Positions 47,601 through 64,000 of a stretch of DNA of 64,000 nucleotides are shown one piece after another. Within the stretch, counting starts at the first letter, position 1, and the number at the start of each line of letters is the position of its first letter. The DNA comes from Angustibacter luteus (lineage in GTDB: Bacteria; Actinomycetota; Actinomycetes; Actinomycetales; Angustibacteraceae): positions 106,308 through 170,307 of the forward strand of contig NZ_BAABFP010000005.1 of NCBI RefSeq assembly GCF_039541115.1, written 5' to 3'. A program made the translations under genes and the position numbers. The notes under the pieces are model-generated. The model was not told the DNA's origin, did no database searches, and was given only the letters and a program-made list of their open reading frames with translations.

Positions 47601-47886
47601 GCTGTTACCCTTGCAGACTGACCGACCGGACTTGTCGGCGGCCTTCGGGTCAACGGCGGGTCAGGTACGCAAGAGGAGTCTCTCCCACCCGGGTGACCAC
47701 ACGGTTGCCGGGTTACGGTCCGGCCGGCCTTCGGGCCGGTTGCGTGCGTGAGCACGTCGGCGCCTCGGCGTCGGTGTCGCCCGTGCCGCTGACGGACCCG
47801 TGGTAGCTGGCTCCCCTCGCAACGGCGACGGGAGCCTTTCTCGTCTCCGCGGTCAGGACATCCGCCCGAACCGTGAGGAGCAGCAC
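47601..47886 (+). promoter_or_regulatory. infC leader region
   Basis: The 286 bases between the divergent DUF1844 and infC starts contain no supported gene. Two RNA hairpins stand out. The first is a CCGGCC-TTCG-GGCCGG stem capped by a stable UUCG tetraloop (47724-47739). The second is a GGCTCCC/GGGAGCC stem (47809-47815 with 47830-47836) followed by TTTCTCGTCT. A GTG-started frame (47693-47806) ends two bases before the second hairpin but lacks a well-placed ribosome-binding site. The promoter is probably near 47610. Such a leader fits feedback control of the IF3-L35-L20 operon. Confidence 0.55.
47809..47846 (+). terminator. attenuator-like hairpin before infC
   Basis: A 7-bp stem, GGCTCCC with GGGAGCC, encloses a 14-base loop and is followed by a U-rich tail (TTTCTCGTCT). 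It lies 50 bases before the infC start and would stop transcription before the operon unless it is prevented from folding. Confidence 0.55.
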
Positions 47887-48528
47887 ATCAGCGAGCCCCG
47901 CATCAACGACCGCATCCGGGTACCCGAGGTGCGGCTCGTCGGACCGAACGGCGAGCAGGTCGGCATCGTGCGCGTCGAGGACGCGCTCCGACTGGCGCAG
48001 GAGGCTGACCTCGACCTGGTCGAGGTGGCCCCCACCGCCCGTCCGCCGGTCTGCAAGCTCATGGACTTCGGCAAGTTCAAGTACGAAGCGGCTCTGAAGG
48101 CCCGTGAGGCCCGCAAGAACCAGATCAACACCGTGATCAAGGAGATCAAGCTCCGACCGAAGATCGACCCGCACGACTACGGCACCAAGAAGGGCCACGT
48201 CGTCCGGTTCCTCAAGGCCGGAGACAAGGTGAAGGTCACGATCATGTTCCGCGGACGTGAGCAGTCCCGGCCCGAGCTGGGCTACCGGCTGCTGCAGCGG
48301 CTCGCCGAGGACGTCGCCGAGCTCGGCTTCGTCGAGAGCGCGCCGAAGCAGGACGGCCGCAACATGATCATGGTGCTCGGACCCACGAAGAAGAAGGCCG
48401 AGGCCAAGGCCGAGGAGCGTCGCCGCCGCAGCGCGGACGACGCGCTGGCGGCCGAGGCCGGGACGACGACGGACGAGTCCGTCGAGGCCCCGGTCGTCAC
48501 CGAGGCCCCGGTTCCGACCGAAGCCTGA
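47887..48528 (+). CDS. infC: translation initiation factor IF-3 (ATC start codon)
   Basis: 213 residues if it starts at ATC 47887. The conserved N-terminus [28 protein letters not shown] begins there. GAGGAG lies six bases upstream, and no in-frame ATG, GTG or TTG lies nearby; the nearest GTG upstream (47800) would read through the attenuator hairpin. The N-domain, linker helix ([24 protein letters not shown]) and C-domain ([29 protein letters not shown]) are complete, with an acidic/Thr C-terminal extension. Non-AUG starts on infC are known to allow IF3 to repress its own translation. First gene of infC-rpmI-rplT. Confidence 0.93.
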   Translation: MSEPRINDRIRVPEVRLVGPNGEQVGIVRVEDALRLAQEADLDLVEVAPTARPPVCKLMDFGKFKYEAALKAREARKNQINTVIKEIKLRPKIDPHDYGTKKGHVVRFLKAGDKVKVTIMFRGREQSRPELGYRLLQRLAEDVAELGFVESAPKQDGRNMIMVLGPTKKKAEAKAEERRRRSADDALAAEAGTTTDESVEAPVVTEAPVPTEA

Positions 48529-48652
48529 CCGAGGACAGCACGACGGTCGCCCCGGCGACCACCAAGCTTCCGGCCGCGACACCGTCGCGGCCGGCGGACG
48601 AGACAGCACGCCCGCCACCGTGGGCGAAGCAACGACGAGGAGAACGGCAGCC

Positions 48653-48847
48653 ATGCCGAAGATGAAGACGCACAGCGGTGCGAAGAAGCGCTTCCGGATC
48701 ACGGGCAAGGGCAAGGTCATGCGCGAGCAGGCCGGCCACGTCCACAAGTTCCACGAGAAGACGCCCCAGAAGGCGCGTCGCCTGTCGAACGACGTCGTGC
48801 TCGCGCCGGCGGACACGAAGAAGATCAAGAAGCTGCTCGGCCGCTGA
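48653..48847 (+). CDS. rpmI: 50S ribosomal protein L35
   Basis: 64 residues from ATG 48653, after GAGGAGAA. The sequence MPKMKTHSGAKKRFRITGKGKV is the typical bL35 start, and the protein is very basic. It is the second gene of the IF3 operon, 124 bases after infC. Confidence 0.97.
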   Translation: MPKMKTHSGAKKRFRITGKGKVMREQAGHVHKFHEKTPQKARRLSNDVVLAPADTKKIKKLLGR

Positions 48848-48905
48848 GGCCACCGTTCCCCTGGGCGCCCGCACGGGCGCCGAGATTCACTGAAGGAGTA
48901 CTCAC

Positions 48906-49286
48906 GTGGCACGCGTGAAGCGGGCGGTCAACGCCCAGAAGAAGCGCCGGGTCGTCCTCGAGCGGGCGAGCGGCTACCGCGGTCAGCGCTCGCGCCTGTA
49001 CCGCAAGGCCAAGGAGCAGGTCACCCACTCGATGACCTACGCCTACCGGGACCGGCGGGCCAAGAAGGGCGACTTCCGTCGCCTCTGGATCCAGCGCATC
49101 AACGCGGCCGCTCGCGTCAACGGCATGACGTACAACCGCTTCATCCAGGGGCTCAAGGCCGCGGGTGTCGAGGTCGACCGTCGCATGCTGGCCGAGCTGG
49201 CCGTCAACGACGCTGCGGCGTTCACCGCGCTCGTCGAGCTCTCGCGTGCGAACGTCCCGGCTCAGGCCGAGACCGACGCCGCCTGA
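48906..49286 (+). CDS. rplT: 50S ribosomal protein L20
   Basis: 126 residues from GTG 48906, after a GAAGGAG site. The bL20 signature [37 protein letters not shown] is at the N-terminus, with [42 protein letters not shown] later. In some bacteria L20 represses its own operon by binding the leader. A terminator follows. Confidence 0.97.
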   Translation: MARVKRAVNAQKKRRVVLERASGYRGQRSRLYRKAKEQVTHSMTYAYRDRRAKKGDFRRLWIQRINAAARVNGMTYNRFIQGLKAAGVEVDRRMLAELAVNDAAAFTALVELSRANVPAQAETDAA

Positions 49287-49323
49287 GAAGAACCGTCCGG
49301 GCCATCGCGTGCCCGACCTCATG

Positions 49324-49361
49324 AAGCCGCCGCAGAGTGCCCGCGCACACTGCGGCGGCTT
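49324..49361 (+). terminator. terminator of infC-rpmI-rplT
   Basis: A 12-bp perfect stem (49324-49335 with 49350-49361) is extended by an inner GTGC/GCAC stem and a CCGC loop, and is followed by TTCGTG. It lies 38 bases after the rplT stop. Confidence 0.85.
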
Positions 49362-49385
49362 CGTGCTGCCCGGGGGCGTGCGCCC

Positions 49386-50297
49386 GTGAGCACCCCGACG
49401 GGCGCGCCGCTCCCGGCCCTGACGAACCCCCGGGCCGAGCGGGTCCGCAAGGTCGCCCAGCTGTCCCGCCGGGTCGGCCGCGAGCGGGCCGGGCGGTTCG
49501 TGGCCGAGGGTCCGCAGGCCGTGCGGGAGGCGATCGCCGCCCACGTGTCGTCCGGGGACGTCGTCCTCGACCTGTTCGCCACGCCCGACGCGGCGCAGCG
49601 GTGGTCCACCGAGCTCGCGGCCGCGCACGCCGCCGGGCTGGCCGTGGTGCTGGTCGCGGACGACGTGCTGGCCGCGATGACCGGCACCGTGACCCCGCAG
49701 GGTCTGCTGGCGGTGTGCCGGTTGCTCGACCGGCCGCTGGACGAGGTGCTGGACCGCGCCCTGGCGGTCCCCGCGGAGCGCACGACGCCGTTGGTCGCCG
49801 TGCTCTCGCACGTCCGCGACCCGGGCAACGCCGGCACGGTCCTGCGGGCGGCCGATGCGGCGGGCGCCGGGGCGGTGGTGCTGACCGAGGCGAGCGTGGA
49901 CGTGCACAACCCCAAGTGCGTGCGGGCCACGGCAGGCAGCGCCTTCCACCTGCCCGTCGCGCAGGGGCCGGCGCTCGTCGACGTCGTGTCCGCACTGCGG
50001 GCCCGGGGCTTCGTGGTGCTGGCGGCGGACGGCGCCGGCGAGGCGGACCTGGACGAGCTGCAGGACGCCGCCGAGTCCGACGAGGGCGCGCTGCTGCGCC
50101 GCCCGACGGCGTGGATCTTCGGCAACGAGGCGTGGGGCCTCAGCGAGGAGCAGCGCGGCCTGGCCGATGCCGTGGTGCGGGTGCCGCTGCGTGGCGGCGC
50201 CGAGAGCCTGAACCTCGCGATGGCGGCCACGGTCTGCCTCTACGCCTCGTCGCGCGCCGGACGGCGCCTGCCGTCCACCCGCCGCGAGAGTCGATAG
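49386..50297 (+). CDS. TrmH/SpoU family RNA 2'-O-methyltransferase
   Basis: 303 residues from GTG 49386. An N-terminal substrate-binding domain (VAQLSRRVGRERAGRFVAEGPQAVREA near 17-43) precedes a SPOUT methyltransferase domain. The three SPOUT motifs are LSHVRDPGNAGTVLRAADAAGAGAVVL near 140-166, WIFGNEAWGL near 241-250, and VRVPLRGGAESLNLAMAATVCLY near 264-286. The target rRNA or tRNA position cannot be told. It lies between rplT and pheS, a common place for it in actinobacteria. Confidence 0.92.
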   Translation: MSTPTGAPLPALTNPRAERVRKVAQLSRRVGRERAGRFVAEGPQAVREAIAAHVSSGDVVLDLFATPDAAQRWSTELAAAHAAGLAVVLVADDVLAAMTGTVTPQGLLAVCRLLDRPLDEVLDRALAVPAERTTPLVAVLSHVRDPGNAGTVLRAADAAGAGAVVLTEASVDVHNPKCVRATAGSAFHLPVAQGPALVDVVSALRARGFVVLAADGAGEADLDELQDAAESDEGALLRRPTAWIFGNEAWGLSEEQRGLADAVVRVPLRGGAESLNLAMAATVCLYASSRAGRRLPSTRRESR

Positions 50298-50300
50298 AGT
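50295..50300 (+). promoter_or_regulatory. leaderless -10 before the histidine kinase leader ORF
   Basis: TAGAGT overlaps the stop codon of the methyltransferase gene and ends seven bases before ATG 50308. A transcript beginning there would start with the 14-codon ORF, not with the kinase. Confidence 0.45.
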
Positions 50301-50307
50301 CCGGGGC

Positions 50308-50352
50308 ATGCCACGCCGCCCAGCGCTCGCCCGCCCCAGGGGTGGCCGATGA
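50308..50352 (+). CDS. 14-residue leaderless leader peptide coupled to the histidine kinase
   Basis: A short ORF, MPRRPALARPRGGR, starts seven bases after TAGAGT, as in leaderless genes. Its TGA stop overlaps the ATG of the kinase gene (ATGA), so termination could hand ribosomes to the kinase. A GGGGTGG stretch at the end of the ORF could also serve as a weak ribosome-binding site for the kinase. The peptide is Arg/Pro-rich. It is supported only by signal layout, without homology. Confidence 0.4.
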   Translation: MPRRPALARPRGGR

Positions 50353-51434
50353 CCGCTGGACCTCCGGTGGATCTCGACCACCTGCCGGACGGAGTGCTGG
50401 TCGCCGGTGCCGATGCCCGCGTCACGGCCGTGAACGCGGCGGCCGAGCGCGTCCTGCACATGTCCCGTGCCGCGCTGCTCGGCCAGGACGTCCGCCAGGC
50501 CCTGCCGCTGCGCAACACCGAGGGCCAGCGCTGGTGGGACTGCACGGATCCGTGGAGCGGACTGGCCACCCGGAGCGGGCACCGGGAACGGCTGCTGCTG
50601 CTGCCTGGCGACGGCAAGCCGGTCGAGGTGTTGGTCACCGCCAGCTACCGCCGCTCGGCCATGAGCGCGCCCGTCGACGCCGTGGTGCTGGGGCTGCGGG
50701 ACGCGAAGGCGCGCCAGCGCACCCAGGAGGAGCACGGCGCCCTCATCTCCACCGTCGCCCACGAGCTGCGCTCCCCGCTGACCTCGGTCAAGGGCTTCAC
50801 GGCGACCCTGCTGCGCCGCTGGGAGCGGTTCACCGACGACCAGAAGCGGTTCATGCTGGAGACGATCGAGCACGACGCGGACCGGGTGACCCGGCTGATC
50901 AGCGAGCTGCTCGACATCTCGCGGATCGACGCCGGCCGGCTCGAGGTGCACGCCCAGCCCGTCGACCTCGCCGCCGCCGCCCGTCGGCACGTCGACCGGA
51001 TGGTCGCCAGCGGTAACGACCAGCGCAAGTTCGTCGTGCACGCCGCCCCGCACCTGCCCGAGGTCTGGGCCGACCCGGACCGCCTCGACCAGGTCATGTC
51101 CAACCTGCTGGAAAACGCCGTGCGGCACGGGGACGGCATGGTGACACTGGACCTCGTGGCCACGTCCGAGGTGCTCAGCGCCGGCTCCGACCCGGAGCCG
51201 GTCGTCGCGGTGAGCGTCAGCGACGAGGGCGAGGGCATCGACGAGGAGAACCTGCAGCGGGTGTTCACCCGGTTCTGGCACGGCCACCGGCGCGGCGGCA
51301 CGGGCCTCGGGCTGTACCTGGTGCGCGGTCTTGTCGAGGCGCACGGCGGCAAGATCACGGTCGGACGGGCCGCCTCGGGCGGTGCCGAGTTCCGATTTAC
51401 GCTGCCCGCCTCGGTCCCGGACCACGTGGCCTGA
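50349..51434 (+). CDS. orphan PAS-domain sensor histidine kinase
   Basis: 361 residues from ATG 50349. An N-terminal PAS-like sensor (about 8-115) opens DHLPDGVLVAGADARVTAVNAAAERVL. A HisKA dimerisation domain follows, with the phosphorylated His138 in VAHELRSPLTSVKGF. The HATPase domain has the N box NLLENAVRHGDG near 254-265, G1 DEGEGIDEEN near 295-304, and G2 GGTGLGLYLVRGLVEAHGG near 317-335. There is no transmembrane helix, so it senses a cytoplasmic signal. No response-regulator gene is adjacent. Confidence 0.92.
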   Translation: MTAGPPVDLDHLPDGVLVAGADARVTAVNAAAERVLHMSRAALLGQDVRQALPLRNTEGQRWWDCTDPWSGLATRSGHRERLLLLPGDGKPVEVLVTASYRRSAMSAPVDAVVLGLRDAKARQRTQEEHGALISTVAHELRSPLTSVKGFTATLLRRWERFTDDQKRFMLETIEHDADRVTRLISELLDISRIDAGRLEVHAQPVDLAAAARRHVDRMVASGNDQRKFVVHAAPHLPEVWADPDRLDQVMSNLLENAVRHGDGMVTLDLVATSEVLSAGSDPEPVVAVSVSDEGEGIDEENLQRVFTRFWHGHRRGGTGLGLYLVRGLVEAHGGKITVGRAASGGAEFRFTLPASVPDHVA

Positions 51435-52582
<1,148 letters not shown>

Positions 52583-52583
<1 letters not shown>

Positions 52584-55159
52584 TGCGCGCCCCGCTGTCC
52601 TGGCTGCGCGAGCACACCGACCTGCCGGCCGAGGCGACCGCCGAGGACGTGCAGGCCGTGCTGGTGCGGGTCGGTTTCGAGGAGGAGGCGATCCACCGCG
52701 CCGACCTGGTCGGTCCGCTGGTCGTCGGCGAGGTGCTCACGGCCGAGCGCGAGCCGCAGAAGAACGGCAAGACCATCTCCTGGTGCCAGGTGCGGGTCGG
52801 CGCCGGCCACGGCGCGGACGGCGGCGACGTCCGCGGGATCGTGTGCGGTGCACCGAACTTCGAGGCGGGGGACCGGGTCGTCGTGGCGCTGCCCGGGGCC
52901 GTGCTTCCCGGCGGATTCGAGATCGCCTCGCGCAAGACCTACGGCCACGTGTCCGACGGGATGATCTGCTCCGAGCGCGAGCTCGGCCTGGGTGACGACC
53001 ACAGCGGCATCATCGTGCTGTCCCGCATCGGCCTCGGCGACGCCGAGGTGGGCACGGACGCACTGGCCCTGCTGGGGCTGGACGATGTCGCCGTCGAGGT
53101 GAACGTCAACCCCGACCGCGGCTACTGCTTCAGCCTGCGCGGCCTTGCCCGCGAGTACGCGGTGAGCGCAGGCGGCCGGTTCGTCGACCCGGTCGACCCG
53201 CAGGTCGTGGTGGCACCCGCGCCGGACGGCCAGGGTCACCCGGTTCGGCTCGCCGACGACGGGCCGCTGCGCGGCACGCCGGGCTGCGACCGCTACGTCG
53301 CGCGCACCGTGCGCGGCTTCGACCCGACCGCCGCCACCCCGCCGTGGATGCGCCGGGTCCTTCGGCTGTGCGGCATGCGGCCGATCTCGCTCGCGGTCGA
53401 CGTGACCAACTACGTGATGCTCGCGACCGGGCAGCCGCTGCACGCCTTCGACCTGGACGCGCTCGGCGACGAGATCGTGGTGCGCCGGGCCCGGTCGGGC
53501 GAACGGCTGTCCACGCTGGACGGCGTCGAGCGGACGCTGGACGTCGAGGACCTGCTGATCACGGACGAGTCCGACGGGCGCTCCCGGGTGCTCGCCCTGG
53601 CCGGGGTGATGGGTGGCGCGAGCAGCGAGGTGCGCGACGCCACGACGAACCTGCTCGTCGAGTCGGCGCACTTCGACCCGATCACCGTGGCCCGCACCGC
53701 GCGCCGGCACAAGCTGCCGACGGAGGCCGGACGGCGCTACGAGCGCGGCGTGGACACGGACCTCGCCGACCGCGCGGCCGAGCTCGCCGTCCGGCTGCTC
53801 GCCGAGCTGGGTGGCGGCTCGGGATCCAGTGGGATCACGGATGTGGACGAGCGAGTTCCCCGGCCGGCGCTGCTGATGCCCGTGGACCTGCCGACCCGGT
53901 TGGTCGGGGTGAGCTACACCCGCGAGCAGGTGGTCCAGGCCCTGGAGGCCGTCGGCTGCCTGGTCTCGCCCGCCGCGATCGAGGGTGCGGACGACGCCGA
54001 CGCCGCCCGCGAGGACCTGCAGGTGGTGGTGCCGTCGTGGCGTCCGGACCTGGTGCAGGGCGCGGACCTGGTCGAGGAGGTCGCCCGGGTGCACGGCTAC
54101 GAGCACATCCCGTCGGTGCTGCCGCAGGCGCCGGCCGGTCGTGGGCTGACGCGTTCGCAGCGGCTGCGCCGGTCGGCGGCGCGCTCGCTGGCCGAGCGCG
54201 GGCTGGTCGAGGTGCTCACGTACCCGTTCACGTCGGTGGAGCGGTTCGACGCGCTCGGCCTGCCCGCGGACGACGTCCGTCGCCGGGCGCTGCGGCTGGC
54301 GAACCCGTTGAGCGAGCAGGAACCCCTGCTGCGTACCAGCGTCCTGGCCACGCTGCCGGACGCCGCCCGCCGCAACGTCTCGCGCGGCCAGCGCGACGTC
54401 GCCCTGTTCGAGGTGGGCCGGGTCTTCCGCCCGAGCGGCGAACCAGTGGCTGCCCCCCGCCCGGGCGGTGGTCGACGTCCGGACGACGCCGTGCTCGCCG
54501 AGCTGGAGGCCGGGGTGCCGGCTCAGCCGTGGCTGGTCGGCCTGCTGCTGGCCGGTCAGCGCGAGCCGGCCGGCTGGTGGGGACCGGGGCGGGCTGCGGA
54601 CTGGGCGGACGCCGTGGACGCGGTGCAGGGACTCGCCCAGGCGTTGGGAGTGCCGCCGCTGCGCGTGACGGCCGACCAGCACGAGCCGTGGCACCCGGGG
54701 CGGTGCGCCCGGCTCGAGCTGGCGGACGGCACGCTCGTCGGGCACGCCGGCGAGCTCGCGCCGAAGGTCGTCGCGGCCCTCGACCTGCCCGAGCGCACGT
54801 GTGCGGCCGAGGTCGACCTCGACGTCCTGGTCGCCGCGGCGCCCGAGGTGATCGAGGCCGAGCCCGTGCTCACCCACCCGGTCGCCCTGCGCGACGTGGC
54901 CCTCGTGGTCGGCGCCGACGTCCCCGCCGCTCGCGTCGAGCAGGCGCTGTGGGACGGCGGCGGCGCGCTGGTCGAGCAGGTGCGGTTGTTCGACGACTAC
55001 CGCGGCGAGCAGGTGGAGCCCGGCAAGCGGTCGCTGGCGTACCGGCTGGTGCTGCGGGCGCCGGACCGGACGCTGACCGGCGAGGAGGCCGCGGCCGCCA
55101 CGGATGCCGCGGTCGCGGCGGCGGTCGAGGCCACCGGGGCGGTCCTGCGCGACCACTGA
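52583..55159 (+). CDS. pheT: phenylalanine-tRNA ligase beta subunit
   Basis: 858 residues from ATG 52583 (TGATG overlap with pheS). Domains in order: an N-terminal EMAP/OB tRNA-binding domain (about 42-160, IVCGAPNFEAGDRVVVALPGAVLPGGFEI); the B3/B4 editing domain (about 225-400, DVTNYVMLATGQPLHAFDLD); the B5 domain; a pseudo-catalytic domain; and the C-terminal FDX-ACB anticodon-binding domain (about 765-858, LRDVALVVGADVPAARVEQAL). It forms the alpha2-beta2 enzyme with PheS. It is followed by a 38-bp inverted repeat. Confidence 0.97.
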
Positions 55160-55160
55160 C

Positions 55161-55248
55161 CCCCACCTCCCCGCGGTGATCATGCACGTTCGCCCCGCGA
55201 CGTCGTGGCGTGCGGGGCGAACGTGCATGATCACCGCGGGAGGTGGGG
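55161..55248. repeat. 38-bp near-perfect inverted repeat between pheT and argC
   Basis: The arms 55161-55198 and 55212-55248 match over 37 of 38 positions, the right arm lacking one G, around a 13-base loop (GACGTCGTGGCGT). The left arm starts directly after the pheT stop, which fits termination. The length, the central CATGCACGTTCGCC motif and the lack of a U-run also fit a dispersed palindromic repeat element. Copies elsewhere in the genome cannot be seen from this window. Confidence 0.9.
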
Positions 55249-55290
55249 TGACGCGAGGGGTGGCGACGCAGGGTGCATCGACTCGCTCGG

Positions 55291-57497
<2,207 letters not shown>

Positions 57498-57501
<4 letters not shown>

Positions 57502-58411
57502 GCGACACCCGCCGCTGGGGCAGCACCCGCCCCATGCGCGAGGACAACCCGGAGTGGGACGCGACGCGCGCAGCCGTCCTGGTCGACGCGCTGCCCTGGC
57601 TCAAGGAGTTCTACGGGCAGGTCGTCGTGATCAAGTACGGCGGCAACGCGATGACCGACCCCGACCTCAAGCGCGCGTTCGCCCAGGACATGGTCTTCCT
57701 GCGGCACGTCGGCATCCGACCCGTGGTCGTGCACGGCGGGGGGCCGCAGGTCACCGCCATGCTCAACCGGCTCGGCGTCGACTCCCAGTTCCGGGCGGGC
57801 CTGCGGGTCACCACCGAGGACACCGTGGACGTCGTCCGGATGGTGCTGGTCGGGCAGGTCGGGCGCGAGCTGGTCGGTCTGATCAACGAGCACGGACCGC
57901 ACGCCGTGGGGCTGTCCGGCGAGGACGCCGGGCTGTTCCGCGCCGAGCGCACCCGGCCGCTGGTGAACGGCGAGCCGGTGGACGTCGGCCTGGTCGGCGA
58001 CGTGGTCCAGGTGGACCCCACCGCGGTGCTGGACCTGGTGGCGGCCGGGCGCATCCCCGTGGTGTCCAGCATCGCGCCCGAGGCCAGCGGGCAGGTGCTG
58101 AACGTGAACGCGGACACCGCGGCCGCTGCGCTCGCCGTCGCGCTCGGTGCGGTCAAGCTCGTCGTCCTCACCGACGTCGAGGGGCTCTACGCGGACTGGC
58201 CGGACCGCAGCTCCCTGGTGCAGAAGATCGGTGCGGACGAGCTCGAGCAGGTGCTGCCGCAGATCGACTCCGGGATGGCGCCCAAGATGGCCGCGTGCCT
58301 ACGCGCCGTCCGGGGCGGGGTGGGCCGGGCGACCGTGGTGAACGGCCGGCTCGAGCACGCCCTGCTGCTCGAGATGCTGACCAGCGAGGGGACCGGGACG
58401 ATGGTGACGCC

Positions 58412-58415
<4 letters not shown>
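57498..58415 (+). CDS. argB: acetylglutamate kinase
   Basis: 305 residues from ATG 57498. It phosphorylates N-acetylglutamate. Motifs: [13 protein letters not shown] near 42-54, [19 protein letters not shown] near 75-93, and [32 protein letters not shown] near 200-231. An N-terminal helix of about 30 residues precedes the kinase fold; such an extension is found in arginine-inhibited enzymes, which suggests feedback control. It overlaps argJ and argD by 4 bp. Confidence 0.96.

Positions 58416-64000
<5,585 letters not shown>

Noticed and set aside
47693..47806. 37-codon GTG-started ORF in the infC leader as a leader peptide
   Set aside because: The nearest Shine-Dalgarno (AGAGGAG 47672-47678) is 14 bases away, which is too far, and the coding signal is weak. 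It is mentioned in the leader entry but not called as a gene.

Overview
The window is a stretch of chromosome from a high-GC Gram-positive bacterium (Actinomycetes). The evidence is the very GC-rich third codon positions, the frequent GTG starts, 4-bp GTGA/ATGA gene overlaps, a cell-division cluster ending in sepF-yggT-divIVA, a PriA-type isomerase in the histidine operon, and many genes that look leaderless. I cannot place it below class from sequence alone. No rRNA, tRNA, CRISPR array, prophage or insertion sequence was seen. Nearly all the DNA codes.

Layout. 1-2.3 kb: the end of a methyltransferase gene, DNA polymerase IV (dinB) and a DUF3040 membrane protein. 2.4-7.2 kb (minus strand): a MoxR ATPase, DUF58 protein and TgpA-like transglutaminase operon. 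7.2-7.8 kb: a non-coding divergent region ending in the mraZ promoter, which carries five 10-bp-spaced MraZ-type boxes. 7.8-26.8 kb: the dcw cluster mraZ-rsmH-ftsL-ftsI-murE-murF-mraY-murD-ftsW-murG-murC-ftsQ-ftsZ, then pgeF, a YggS-type PLP protein, sepF, yggT and divIVA, closed by a strong hairpin. 27-33.2 kb: a DksA/TraR-type zinc-finger protein with a long lysine/alanine/proline repeat domain, lspA, an RluD-type pseudouridine synthase and dnaE. 33.3-36.9 kb: a DUF3352 protein, a small membrane protein, and (minus strand) a FetB-like permease with a LON-domain protein. 37-42.9 kb: the his operon hisD-hisC-hisB-(unknown gene)-hisH-priA, then an SseB-domain protein. 42.9-47.6 kb: an accessory-looking patch with a flavin monooxygenase coupled to a thiol peroxidase, a DUF4282 protein, an MFS transporter, a macrodomain protein and DUF1844. 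47.6-55.2 kb: translation genes infC-rpmI-rplT, an rRNA/tRNA methyltransferase, an orphan PAS histidine kinase, and pheS-pheT. 55.3-64 kb: the arginine operon argC-J-B-D-F-R-G-H, with argH cut by the window edge.

How the genes work together. The first half builds peptidoglycan precursors (MurC-F, MraY, MurG), polymerises them at the septum (FtsW, FtsI, FtsL, FtsQ) and places the Z-ring and polar growth zone (FtsZ, SepF, DivIVA). The second half makes histidine and arginine from central precursors and supplies translation factors. ArgR, encoded inside the arg operon, probably represses it through an operator overlapping the argC start.

I found no convincing new multi-gene system. The most unusual items are regulatory or structural: an ATC start codon and attenuator-like leader on infC; the 29-unit repeat in the DksA-like protein; a 14-codon leaderless ORF coupled to the orphan histidine kinase; a 38-bp inverted repeat before argC; a palindrome before ftsZ; an unassigned gene inside the his operon; and a recurring leaderless promoter layout across the window.
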